Shown here: positions 9,862 through 18,381 of the stretch, in pieces
How the letters are laid out: every line of letters starts with the position of its first letter
How positions within the stretch are numbered: the stretch's first letter is position 1
Source: Campylobacter devanensis
GTDB taxonomy: Bacteria > Campylobacterota > Campylobacteria > Campylobacterales > Campylobacteraceae
Assembly: GCF_002139915.1 (NCBI RefSeq)
Contig: NZ_CP018788.1
Span: 1,364,001-1,428,000 of the forward strand
Reading direction: 5' to 3'
Length of the DNA stretch: 64,000 nucleotides
Made by a program: the position numbers and the translations under genes
The notes under the pieces: model-generated
What the model was told of the DNA's origin: nothing
What the model saw: the letters and a program-made list of their open reading frames with translations, nothing else
The model's database searches: none

Positions 9862-10386
9862 AATTTAAAAGCCATAATAGATATAAGTGATGTCATAAGT
9901 AGCTACATACCGCTGAAAAAATCAGGTGGAAACTTTGTGTGCGTATGTCCATTTCACAACGATAAAAACCCATCAATGAGCATAAGCCCTAGTAAAGGAA
10001 TATTTCACTGTTTTGCTTGTAAAGCAGGTGGTGATGCTATCAAATTTATAATGGACTATGAAAAACTTGCAAATATGTATAACTTTACCCTGACTTATAC
10101 GAAAGAACAAAATAGCCATAAAATAGATAAAAAAGTACTTGAAAATCTAAATTTACACTACAAAAGCCTACTTTACAAAAATCAGGAGGCACTAAACTAT
10201 CTATATAATCGCAGTATAAATGACGCTATGATAGAGATCTGGGAGCTGGGCTGGGCTAGTGAGAATCAAAACACGCTAAATTGACTTCAAAATGAAAATA
10301 TAGACAAGGAAGCAGCCCTACAAATGGGTGCGATAAAACAAAGCGAACACTCAAAGGTTATTTTTGCAGAATTTGGACTTAAATAA
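9838..10386 (+). pseudogene. dnaG: Degenerate duplicate of DNA primase (DnaG) N-terminus
   Basis: Begins MIEPSSIENLKAIIDISDV and keeps the zinc-ribbon ligands of DnaG (CPFH near residue 42, then HCFAC near residue 60) and the following GGDAIKFIMDYEKL. Compared with family members, the stretch after YEKL is missing a few residues. A TGA interrupts at 10282-10284, after which the same frame resumes (LQNENIDKEAALQMGAI) and stops at 10384. The whole RNA-polymerase (TOPRIM) domain is absent. Primase is essential, so a functional dnaG must be elsewhere; this is a partial second copy. Confidence 0.8.
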
Positions 10387-10396
10387 CTTAGAGTAG

Positions 10397-10919
10397 CTTT
10401 TAGCTCCTCTTATTTTGAGTGCTAAAACTCTATGTTTTTCTTTGGTGTTGTTTATAACTATAGGTATTTTACTGGCATATTTTTTGGCATTTTACAAGGG
10501 TAAATTTAAAACATTTTTTGAACTAGTTATAATGATTTTTCCACCTATTGCTACTGGATTTTACTGCTTTACGTATTTGGTAGAAATAGCTAGTTTTTTA
10601 AATTTAGAGATAGTTTTTAGTCTCAAAGCTTTAGTTATAACTTCATTTTTAGCAAGTCTACCACTGTTTGTAAAGCCGATTCAAGCCACATTTGAGAATT
10701 TCCCAAAGATCTTATTGAAGTTGGCTTGAGTATTTGAAAAAAATAGGTTTGAGATAGCTGTTTTTATTATTTTTCCAAACATCATTGGCGATATTTAATG
10801 CGGTTTATAATGGCCAAAACGAAAAAGCTCTCATTCTTAGCTTTGTTCTTGTGATTCTTAGCTCATTTATGTTTTGGATGATAGATAGACTAAAACATAC
10901 GCGAACTTTTGAAGTTTGA
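10397..10919 (+). pseudogene. modB: Remnant of a ModB-type molybdate ABC transporter permease
   Basis: Reads LILSAKTLCFSLVLF from about 10406, with several TM segments and the permease loop segment SLPLFVKPIQATFENFPK. A TGA at 10727-10729 interrupts, then the frame continues VFEKNRFEIAVFIIFPN to about 10795. After a deletion and frame change, a last piece NAVYNGQNEKALILSF runs to the stop at 10919. The order of segments matches ModB-like permeases, but the EAA-loop Gly region is deleted. The start is lost. The molybdate assignment is by resemblance only. Confidence 0.65.
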
Positions 10920-11059
10920 TAAATTTGGATTATTTTGATTATCTTACGCTTAAATTTAGCGTATAAATCCAAATTTTAGATATTTTTTTTAAATTTAAAC
11001 CAAATCTTTTACTCAAATTTGATAAAATGTAAAGTTAATTAAATTTTAGGAGAACTATT

Positions 11060-11509
11060 ATGACAAGAGATGAGATTAAAGAGCTTATGAGCTTTTTTGA
11101 TGAGACAAACATTAATAAAATTAAGATAAAAGATGGTGATTTCGTAATCGAGCTAGAAAAACATGAGCCATGCGAGCAAATAGCCCCAGCTCCAGCTTGC
11201 CCTACAATCCCAGCTCCAGCCCCAATCAATGTAGTAGTAAATGAAAAAACAGTAACTACTTCAACAGCAACTGATACATTAAACGCACCGATGGTAGGGA
11301 CATTTTATATAGCTCCAAGTCCAGGCGCTCCAAGCTTTGTTAAGGTAGGTCAAACAGTGAAAAAAGGCGACACTATAGGCATTATAGAAGCGATGAAAAT
11401 TATGAATGAGATTGAAGCTGAGTTTGATTGTAGAATTACAAAAGCCCTAATCGCAGATGGCCAACCGGTGGAATTTGGTATGGCGTTATTTGAGGTTGAA
11501 AAACTATGA
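11060..11509 (+). CDS. accB: Biotin carboxyl carrier protein of acetyl-CoA carboxylase
   Basis: 149 aa. An N-terminal domain is followed by a Pro/Ala linker (about residues 42-56) and a C-terminal biotinyl domain with the attachment motif EAMKIMNE (Lys113). It carries CO2 on biotin between AccC and the carboxyltransferase in the first step of fatty-acid synthesis. RBS AGGAG; a -10-like TAAAAT lies at 11023-11028. Its stop overlaps the accC start, so the two are translated together. The biotin genes 4 kb downstream make its cofactor. Confidence 0.97.
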   Translation: MTRDEIKELMSFFDETNINKIKIKDGDFVIELEKHEPCEQIAPAPACPTIPAPAPINVVVNEKTVTTSTATDTLNAPMVGTFYIAPSPGAPSFVKVGQTVKKGDTIGIIEAMKIMNEIEAEFDCRITKALIADGQPVEFGMALFEVEKL

Positions 11510-12843
11510 GAGAGATTAAAAGAATCCTAATAGCAAATCGTGGTGAAATAGCTCTTAGAGCACTTAGAACTATCCAAGAGATGGGTAAAGAAGCAGTTGT
11601 AGTGCATTCTACAGCTGATAAAGATGCTCTTTATGTTAAATACGCTGATGCTAGTATCTGTATAGGTGGTGCTAGAAGTAGTGAGAGCTATCTACATATC
11701 CCAGCTATTATCACAGCTTGCGAGATTAGCGAAGCTGATGCGATATTTCCAGGTTATGGATTTTTGAGCGAAAATCAAAATTTCGTAGAAATTTGCGAAA
11801 AGCACAATATCAAATTTATAGGCCCAAGCGTAGAGGCTATGGCTTTAATGAGTGATAAAAGCAAAGCCAAACAGATGATGATGAGAGCGGGAATTCCAGT
11901 TGTACCAGGTAGTGATGGCGCTATCAAAGATATGGAAATGGCTAAAAAATTAGCTAGTGAAATTGGCTATCCAGTGATTATAAAAGCAGCCGCAGGTGGC
12001 GGTGGCCGTGGTATGAGAGTGGTAGAGAAAGAAGAGGATTTAGAAAAGAGCTTTTGGTCAGCTGAAAGCGAGGCTATGAGTGCCTTTGGTGATGGGACAA
12101 TGTATATGGAAAAATATATCTCAAATCCACGCCACATAGAGGTTCAAGTCCTAGGCGATGAGTATGGCAATGTAATCCATGTAGGTGAAAGAGATTGCTC
12201 AATGCAACGCCGCCACCAAAAATTAATAGAAGAGAGCCCAGCAGTAATTTTAGATGATGAAACTAGGGCCCAACTCCACCAAACAGCCGTAAATGCTGCT
12301 AAAGCCATAGGATATACGGGTGCTGGGACTTTTGAGTTTTTATACGATCAAAGGGATAATAAATTTTATTTTATTGAGATGAATACAAGACTCCAAGTTG
12401 AGCATTGTGTAAGTGAGATGTGTAGCGGATTAGACTTGATAGAGTGGATGATACGAATCTCACAAGGCGAGAGATTGCCAGAGCAAAAAGATATCAAATT
12501 AAGTGGCCACTCAATAGAGTGTAGAATCACAGCCGAAGACCCAAAAAGCTTCACTCCAAATCCAGGTAAAATCACAAAATATGTCGCCCCAGGCGGTAGA
12601 AATGTCAGAATGGATAGCCATGTTTATGAGGGTTATAGCGTTCCGCCGTATTATGATAGCATGATAGGCAAATTAATCGTCCATGATATAGATAGAAATA
12701 GAGCTATTGCCAAGATGAAAGTCGCACTTGATGAGCTAATCATACAAGGGATTAAAACAACCAAAGATTTTCATATAAATATGATGAATAATGATGATTT
12801 TATCAATAATTTATATGATACAAACTATTTAGCAAAGCATTAA
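11506..12843 (+). CDS. accC: Acetyl-CoA carboxylase, biotin carboxylase subunit
   Basis: 445 aa, the full length for AccC. ATP-grasp enzyme that carboxylates biotin on AccB using bicarbonate. Seen: ILIANRGEIALRALR at the start, the FPGYGFLSEN motif, the glycine-rich ATP loop AAAGGGGRGMR (about residues 162-172), the MQRRHQKLIEE motif and the catalytic region IEMNTRLQVEH. It begins 4 bases inside the accB stop and is followed by a terminator-like hairpin. Confidence 0.98.
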   Translation: MREIKRILIANRGEIALRALRTIQEMGKEAVVVHSTADKDALYVKYADASICIGGARSSESYLHIPAIITACEISEADAIFPGYGFLSENQNFVEICEKHNIKFIGPSVEAMALMSDKSKAKQMMMRAGIPVVPGSDGAIKDMEMAKKLASEIGYPVIIKAAAGGGGRGMRVVEKEEDLEKSFWSAESEAMSAFGDGTMYMEKYISNPRHIEVQVLGDEYGNVIHVGERDCSMQRRHQKLIEESPAVILDDETRAQLHQTAVNAAKAIGYTGAGTFEFLYDQRDNKFYFIEMNTRLQVEHCVSEMCSGLDLIEWMIRISQGERLPEQKDIKLSGHSIECRITAEDPKSFTPNPGKITKYVAPGGRNVRMDSHVYEGYSVPPYYDSMIGKLIVHDIDRNRAIAKMKVALDELIIQGIKTTKDFHINMMNNDDFINNLYDTNYLAKH

Positions 12844-12854
12844 ATCTACTTAAA

Positions 12855-12883
12855 TCAAATTTGGTTAAGATAGCCAAATTTGA
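12855..12883 (+). terminator. Terminator-like hairpin after accC
   Basis: TCAAATTTGG (12855-12864) and CCAAATTTGA (12874-12883) form perfect 10-bp arms about 10 bases after the accC stop. The following sequence is AT-rich but has no clean T-run until about 12896. Confidence 0.6.
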
Positions 12884-13069
12884 TTACTTAATTATATTTT
12901 TTATTTGAGAAAATATTTTTTGTTATTTTGAATGTATTTAATATTTTCAATATTATAAAACCAAAAAATCTTAAGTTCCAAAATCATTTTTATTAAAGCT
13001 TAAAGAGTTTTAATAAAATGGCGTAAATCTGCGTCTATCGCAGTAACCTTAAGAGGCTTTTACAAAATT

Positions 13070-13100
13070 TTCGCAAAGACTAGCTTTGCTAGTCTGCGAA
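13070..13100. terminator. Strong hairpin between accC and phoX
   Basis: TTCGCA plus GACTAGC pairs with GCTAGTC plus TGCGAA around a TTT loop. It lies 13 bases downstream of the phoX stop on the minus strand, where the hairpin is followed by an AAAATTTTG stretch. It is probably the phoX terminator and may work in both directions. Confidence 0.6.
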
Positions 13101-13112
13101 GTTAAAAATATT

Positions 13113-14915
13113 TTATGAGCCAATTACGCCGCCATCTTTTTTACGGATTTGGACTATTGTGCTTCGTGGAGTTGAGTTGCCGCCATTTGGATAGTGGCTA
13201 TTTGCTAGATTTTCGCCTGGGTGTTGGATTCCTACAAACATAGTTGTATAATCTTCATTAAAGGCAATTCCCGTAATCTCACAAGCCACAGGCCCAGTCA
13301 AAAATCTTCTAACCTCGCCGGTGATAGGATTGGCGCATAGCATTTGGTTATTTCCCATCCCTTCATAATCGCCTTTATTTGAGTATTTACCATCAGTTTG
13401 TATCCAAAGTCTGCCAAATTTGTCAAATTTCAATCCATCTGGGCTATTAAACATATTTTCTGTATTGATATTGCTAGTTCCTTTTCTTAAATCATTTGGA
13501 TATTTTAAAGGATTTCCCGCAAGTAAAAATATATCCCATTTAAAGCCACTATCAGCGTGATTACCGCCTTTTGGGGACCATCTTAGGATGTGGCCATAGA
13601 TATTATTGGCTCTTGGGTTTGACTCGCTCACTTCTGTTCTTTTGGTGTTGTTGGTTAGGGTTACATATAGGTATTTTCCATCTGAGTCTGCTGCTATCCA
13701 CTCAGGTCTATCCATAGGTGTAGCACCAACTATGCTAGCTGCTAATCTAGCATTTATCAAGACATCGCCTTGATTGTGAAAGCCATTTTTCTCATCTAAA
13801 CCATTTTTGCCATATTCTAAGGCCACCCACTCGCCTACGCCTTTGAAATCGCCGGTATCTTTTAGTTTGGCTACATATAGAGTGCCTTCATTTAAGATAT
13901 CTTTATTTGGTTTATTTGGATTGTATTTGGCTTTGCTAACAAATTTATATATAAACTCATTAACCTCATCATCGCCCATATATACCACTACTTCACCGTT
14001 TTTGGCTATTACTACTTCAGCATTTTCGTGTTTAAATCTACCTAGGGCGGTGCGTTTGATTGGGGTTGAGTTTGGATTATATGGATCTATCTCTACTACC
14101 CAACCAAAGCGATTTGGCTCATTTTCGTTTTTAGCAATATCAAATCTCTCGTCTAATTTCCACTCATAATTCTCGCCTTTTACGCTAAGGCCATAGCGTT
14201 TTTGCGCTGGATTAAATGCGTAATTCTCATCACTAGACCCAAAGTAGCCATCGAAATTCTCTTCACAAGTAAGATATGTCCCCCATGGCGTTTTGCCACT
14301 AGCGCAGTTATTTATAGTTCCATATACTTTACTACCGCTCTTATCGGCTTTTGTTTTCATAAGCTTATTAGCTCTAGCTGGGCCTTGGATCTCCATTTTG
14401 GTATTGGCTGTGATTCTGCGATTGTATGGCGAGTCTAGCACAACACTATAATCTCCATCGCTATTTCTAGCTATCTCAAATATACTTACTCCAACGGAAT
14501 TTTGCTCATATTTAACATCATCTAAGCTCATATTTTTGCCATTGTGATTAAACATTATTTCTGGATTCATATACTCATTATTAACAGCTAAAATCGCTCT
14601 ATCTTCATCAAGGCCAAACCACGCCATACCATCGGTATTATCGCCAAATACCAAATTCGCATTTGCTATGGCTGCTTTATTGATAGTTTTACTCTCATCA
14701 AAAGGCGTTGCCTTGCTAAAGAGCGCATCGCCCCAACTAATTAACTTTTTAGCCTCATAACCTTTTGGGACTATGACGCTATCGCTTGTGCTAGGGGCGA
14801 TTTGTTTAAATCCTATTAAAGGTTTTTTCTCACTAGCTAACACACTAGAAGGCGAAAAAAACCCCGCATAAGCCAAAACAGCGCTAGAAACTTTCAGAAA
14901 ATTTCTTCTTTCCAT
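13113..14915 (-). CDS. phoX: PhoX family alkaline phosphatase, Tat-exported
   Basis: 600 aa protein of the PhoX (DUF839) family: calcium/iron-dependent periplasmic phosphatases that release phosphate from organic esters. The N-terminus MERRNFLKVSSAVLAYAG is a twin-arginine signal (RRNFLK). Later segments typical of the family are NGMAWFGLDEDRAILAVNNE-like sequence near residue 95, WGTYLTCEENFDGYFG and MFNSPDGLKFDKFGRLWIQTD. The ORF has an ATG four codons upstream, but the one at 14915 sits after GGAG at ideal distance. C. jejuni has a comparable Tat-dependent phosphatase under PhosSR control. The promoter shares its pattern with that of pstS. Confidence 0.93.
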   Translation of the reverse strand: MERRNFLKVSSAVLAYAGFFSPSSVLASEKKPLIGFKQIAPSTSDSVIVPKGYEAKKLISWGDALFSKATPFDESKTINKAAIANANLVFGDNTDGMAWFGLDEDRAILAVNNEYMNPEIMFNHNGKNMSLDDVKYEQNSVGVSIFEIARNSDGDYSVVLDSPYNRRITANTKMEIQGPARANKLMKTKADKSGSKVYGTINNCASGKTPWGTYLTCEENFDGYFGSSDENYAFNPAQKRYGLSVKGENYEWKLDERFDIAKNENEPNRFGWVVEIDPYNPNSTPIKRTALGRFKHENAEVVIAKNGEVVVYMGDDEVNEFIYKFVSKAKYNPNKPNKDILNEGTLYVAKLKDTGDFKGVGEWVALEYGKNGLDEKNGFHNQGDVLINARLAASIVGATPMDRPEWIAADSDGKYLYVTLTNNTKRTEVSESNPRANNIYGHILRWSPKGGNHADSGFKWDIFLLAGNPLKYPNDLRKGTSNINTENMFNSPDGLKFDKFGRLWIQTDGKYSNKGDYEGMGNNQMLCANPITGEVRRFLTGPVACEITGIAFNEDYTTMFVGIQHPGENLANSHYPNGGNSTPRSTIVQIRKKDGGVIGS

Positions 14916-14945
14916 AAAAAACTCCATATGATAAATTATGATGAA

Positions 14946-14999
14946 ATTATAAAATCAGCTTGTAAAATTTTTATGTTATTTTGGTTAAAAATATGTAAA
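14946..14999 (-). promoter_or_regulatory. phoX promoter with four Pho-type half sites
   Basis: Read on the minus strand: TTTAC-N6-TTAAC-N4-ATAAC-N8-TTTAC-N10-TATAAT. The -10 box is at 14946-14951 and half sites lie at 14962-66, 14975-79, 14984-88 and 14995-99. The pstS promoter has the same arrangement with identical spacings, so a PhoB/PhosR-type regulator binding site is likely. This is inference from two sites. Confidence 0.6.
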
Positions 15000-15051
15000 A
15001 TTTAGCCTTAAAATTTTAAAATACAAATTTACAATATCCAAAGGAAGTAAG

Positions 15052-15735
15052 ATGAGTAAAAAAATATTTATTTTAGGTACTGGAACTGATGTAGGTAAAA
15101 GCTATATAAGCGCCTTAATAGTCAAAAAAATGCGTGAATTTGGATTAAATATAGGATATTTCAAGCCTGTTTCGAGTGGGAATTTGGTAGGTGATGATGG
15201 GGATATAATCCCACTTGATGTGAAGTTTGTGCGTGAGTTTTCTAAGATTGAGCTTAGCTACTCTCAAATGAGTGAGTATAACTTTCTTAAGCCTTATTCT
15301 CCACACCTATCAGCTATAAATGAGAAAAAGCAAGTAAATTTAGATAAAATTCTAGCTAAATTTAAAATCCTAGATGAGATTTGTGATTTCTTGGTGATTG
15401 AGGGTGCTGGCGGAGCGATCTGCCCTTTTAGATATGATGGAGCAAAATTAATGCTACTTGATATAGTAAAGGCTATAAACTCAAGCGTTATAATAGTCTC
15501 AGACGCAGCCCTAGGAGCGATAAATCAAGTGGGATTAACTAGCTTTTATCTAAACCAAAATGGGATTAACATAAAGGGGGTAATATTAAATAATTTTGAT
15601 GAGAATTGCCCAATTTGCGTTGATAATAAAAAGATGATAAAAGAGCTTTTTAGCTTAGAAATTCTCTCTTGTGTTAAAAGAGATGAGCTAAGCTTAGAAA
15701 TCAATAAAAATGATATTTTAAATATATTTAATTAA
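15052..15735 (+). CDS. bioD: Dethiobiotin synthetase
   Basis: 227 aa ATP-dependent enzyme that closes the ureido ring of dethiobiotin from 7,8-diaminopelargonate and CO2. The P-loop is GTGTDVGKSYIS (residues 8-19) and the IEGAGGAICPF motif (about residues 116-126) is characteristic. RBS GGAAG. It is divergent from phoX and starts the bioDA pair; bioA follows by 9 bases. Confidence 0.95.
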   Translation: MSKKIFILGTGTDVGKSYISALIVKKMREFGLNIGYFKPVSSGNLVGDDGDIIPLDVKFVREFSKIELSYSQMSEYNFLKPYSPHLSAINEKKQVNLDKILAKFKILDEICDFLVIEGAGGAICPFRYDGAKLMLLDIVKAINSSVIIVSDAALGAINQVGLTSFYLNQNGINIKGVILNNFDENCPICVDNKKMIKELFSLEILSCVKRDELSLEINKNDILNIFN

Positions 15736-15744
15736 GGATAAAAT

Positions 15745-17100
15745 ATGCTTTTGGATATAGCAAAGATGGATTTGGAGCTAATCTGGCATCCGTGTTCGCA
15801 AATGTATGATTATAAGGAACTACCACCGATTGTGATAAAGCGTGGTAAGGGGGTAAAAATCTATGATGAAAATGATAAAGAGTATATAGATATTATCAGC
15901 TCTTGGTGGTGTAATCTACTAGGCCACTCAAATGAGTATATCAATCAAGCTATCACAAATCAGCTTAACAATATAGAGCATGTGATATTTGCCAATTTCA
16001 CTCACGAAGGCGCTGTGAGATTGGCTAGTAGATTAAGGCAAATTCTCCCACCTAAGCTAGATAAATTCAACTTTTCAGATAATGGTAGCTCGGCTGTGGA
16101 GAGTGCGCTTAAAATGGCGTTTCAATATCAGCACCAAGTAGGCAACACACATAAGAATAAATTTATCTGCCTTAGCAATGCTTATCACGGCGAAACTATC
16201 GGTGCTTTGAGCGTTGGGGCGCTTGATTTGTATGCTAAAATTTATGAGCCGATGCTCTTAAAAGCCATCCGCATAAAAGCCCCTGATATGTATAGAAGCG
16301 AATTTGAAGGTGATAGCGATGAGATAGCTAGAAAATATTTTGAGCATTATGTGGTGCCGATTTTTGAAAAATATGGCAAAGAGAGTGTGGCCTTGATAGT
16401 TGAGCCTATACTTCAAGCTGCAGCTGGGATGATGATATATCCGCCTTTGTATCTTAAAAAGCTACGCCAAATTTGCGATGAGTATGGGGTATTACTAATA
16501 GCTGATGAGATAGCTACTGGATTTGGGCGGACTGGGCGGATGTTTGCTTGTGAGCACGCAAATATCAGCCCTGATATCATAACACTCTCAAAGGGTCTAA
16601 CTGGCGGATATATGCCTATGTCTGTCGTGGCTACGACTAATGAAATTTACAACGCCTTTTACGCCCCATACTCGCAAGGTAAGGCCTTTATGCACTCTCA
16701 TACTTATAGCGGAAATCCACTTGGGTGCGCTGCAGCGAATGCGGTTTTGGATATATTTGAGAGTCAAAATATCTTAAATTCAGCTCAACAAAACGCAATT
16801 TATCTAAATAATGAGATAAACTCCGCTCTAAACTCGCATAAAAATGTAGGTCAAATTCGCTCCATCGGACTCATAAACGCAATAGAGCTAGTAGAGCAAA
16901 AAGATAGTAAAAAAGCCTTTAATAAAGATCTAAGAATCGGATATCAAATTTACAAAAAAGCTCTAAAAAATGGTCTTATATTAAGGCCACTTGGCGATGT
17001 GATATACTTCAATCCGCCGCTAAATATCCAAAAAGATGAGATGGATGAAGCGATAAAAAGGTGCGTAAAAAGCATTGATGAGATTCTTGGGGGATTTTAG
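15745..17100 (+). CDS. bioA: Adenosylmethionine-8-amino-7-oxononanoate aminotransferase
   Basis: 451 aa PLP enzyme making 7,8-diaminopelargonate, the substrate of BioD. Seen: IWHPCSQMYDY near the start, SSWWCNLLGHSN, the DNGSSAVESALKMA cofactor segment, LIADEIATGFGRTG and the Schiff-base lysine in LSKGLTGGYMPMS. The start at 15745 follows AAGGA; ATG 15766 is a possible alternative. Its stop codon overlaps the stop of the convergent bioC by 4 bases, leaving no terminator between the two biotin half-operons. Confidence 0.96.
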   Translation: MLLDIAKMDLELIWHPCSQMYDYKELPPIVIKRGKGVKIYDENDKEYIDIISSWWCNLLGHSNEYINQAITNQLNNIEHVIFANFTHEGAVRLASRLRQILPPKLDKFNFSDNGSSAVESALKMAFQYQHQVGNTHKNKFICLSNAYHGETIGALSVGALDLYAKIYEPMLLKAIRIKAPDMYRSEFEGDSDEIARKYFEHYVVPIFEKYGKESVALIVEPILQAAAGMMIYPPLYLKKLRQICDEYGVLLIADEIATGFGRTGRMFACEHANISPDIITLSKGLTGGYMPMSVVATTNEIYNAFYAPYSQGKAFMHSHTYSGNPLGCAAANAVLDIFESQNILNSAQQNAIYLNNEINSALNSHKNVGQIRSIGLINAIELVEQKDSKKAFNKDLRIGYQIYKKALKNGLILRPLGDVIYFNPPLNIQKDEMDEAIKRCVKSIDEILGGF

Positions 17101-17777
17101 TTTTTTAAGATTAAAATTGCGAATTTATAACTTAGGCTAAAATCATCATTAAAGTGCGAATTTAAGGCTTTATAAGAGCTTTTTGTAAGCTTAAATTCGC
17201 CTTTAATATTATTAACTCCAGTATGTTTAAGGTGAGTTAAAAGCTCTTTTAAATTGCTAAATTTTAGCTTTATTTCTTGCTCTTTTATTGTGAGAATTTC
17301 AAATTTTTTACCAAAAATCGCTTTTAACTGGGCTAAATTTTTATACTCCAATCCTTGATTTGTAAAGCTAGAAAGCTCCCTTAAAGTCCCATCAATAAAT
17401 ATACTAAAAGCCAAAATTCCGCCACTTTTTAAGCTAAATTTGAGCCTATTAGCCAAATTTTCAAGGGCATTAATCCATTGAAAAACAGAGCTTGAGATGA
17501 TTAGATCTTGTCTATTTTGAATTTGTAAATTTGAAATATCCCCTATTTGAGTGCGGAATTTACTCATAAATTCACTCTCATAAAGGTCATTTAAAATCAA
17601 ATTTTCATAGCTCAAATTATCTATAATCAACCTTGTCAAAACTCCGCTTCCAGCGCCAATTTCATAGATATCTTTGAAATTTTGCCTATAATCTTTAAGA
17701 GATTGTATCAAAGCATTCGCCGCATAAATCTGCGGTTTGGCATAAAGGTCATAAAATTTCGCACTTTTAAATTTCAA
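17097..17777 (-). CDS. bioC: Malonyl-ACP O-methyltransferase
   Basis: 226 aa class I SAM-dependent methyltransferase that methylates malonyl-ACP to start pimelate synthesis on the fatty-acid machinery. The SAM-binding motif is YEIGAGSGVLTR (about residues 39-50), and the segment SSVFQWINALENL is typical of BioC. It overlaps bioG by 11 bases and is the last gene of bioFGC. The protein is a little shorter than enterobacterial BioC. Confidence 0.88.
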   Translation of the reverse strand: MKFKSAKFYDLYAKPQIYAANALIQSLKDYRQNFKDIYEIGAGSGVLTRLIIDNLSYENLILNDLYESEFMSKFRTQIGDISNLQIQNRQDLIISSSVFQWINALENLANRLKFSLKSGGILAFSIFIDGTLRELSSFTNQGLEYKNLAQLKAIFGKKFEILTIKEQEIKLKFSNLKELLTHLKHTGVNNIKGEFKLTKSSYKALNSHFNDDFSLSYKFAILILKN

Positions 17778-18381
17778 CTATCTCTCCAAAGCTTTTAAAA
17801 TTAAAAAATGCAAAATGCGGAGCGTTTATAATCCTAGCTTTATCCTTAAAATATTCTAAAACCGCCCTATTATCAAAGACCAAATCACGCTTACTCACAT
17901 AAGCCCTATCCCACGAAATAGCGTTCTCACAGGGCAAAATAGCGTTTTTATAAAGATTTATAAGCTCGATTTTGGCATTTTGATTAAATGTAAAATCTTT
18001 TAATTTTTGCTCATTAATGCCTAAAAAACAGAGCCTTTTAAAGCCCTCAAAATCAAACTTGCTTATACTTTTATAAAAGATATCTTTTTTAATCCCATAT
18101 TTTTCATCTATTCCAAAAGGGGTGCCATTTATGGCGATTGCGACCTTTAAGGGGGTGTTTTTCAGCGCCAAATTCGCAGCCCAAACGCCCATTGACCACG
18201 CTATTAAATATATATCTTTATCTATTAAAATTTCCTTATCAAAGCCCAAATCACTATAATCACTAACCACCAAAAGCCCATAATCCCCAAGCTCCAAGTG
18301 GCTAATACTACTTTTATCAAATCCATAACCTAAAAATAACACAATAAGCTTTTTGCTATCTTTAATGAGATCCATTTTCAT
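17767..18381 (-). CDS. bioG: Pimeloyl-ACP methyl ester esterase, BioG type
   Basis: 204 aa alpha/beta-hydrolase of the DUF452/BioG family. It removes the methyl group from pimeloyl-ACP methyl ester, the job done by BioH in E. coli. The nucleophile is in the AWSMGVWAA elbow (Ser about residue 79), with the conserved FLGYGFD near the start and a His near the end (INAPHFAFF). It lies between bioF and bioC and overlaps both, which fits its pathway role. Confidence 0.88.
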   Translation of the reverse strand: MKMDLIKDSKKLIVLFLGYGFDKSSISHLELGDYGLLVVSDYSDLGFDKEILIDKDIYLIAWSMGVWAANLALKNTPLKVAIAINGTPFGIDEKYGIKKDIFYKSISKFDFEGFKRLCFLGINEQKLKDFTFNQNAKIELINLYKNAILPCENAISWDRAYVSKRDLVFDNRAVLEYFKDKARIINAPHFAFFNFKSFGEIVEI

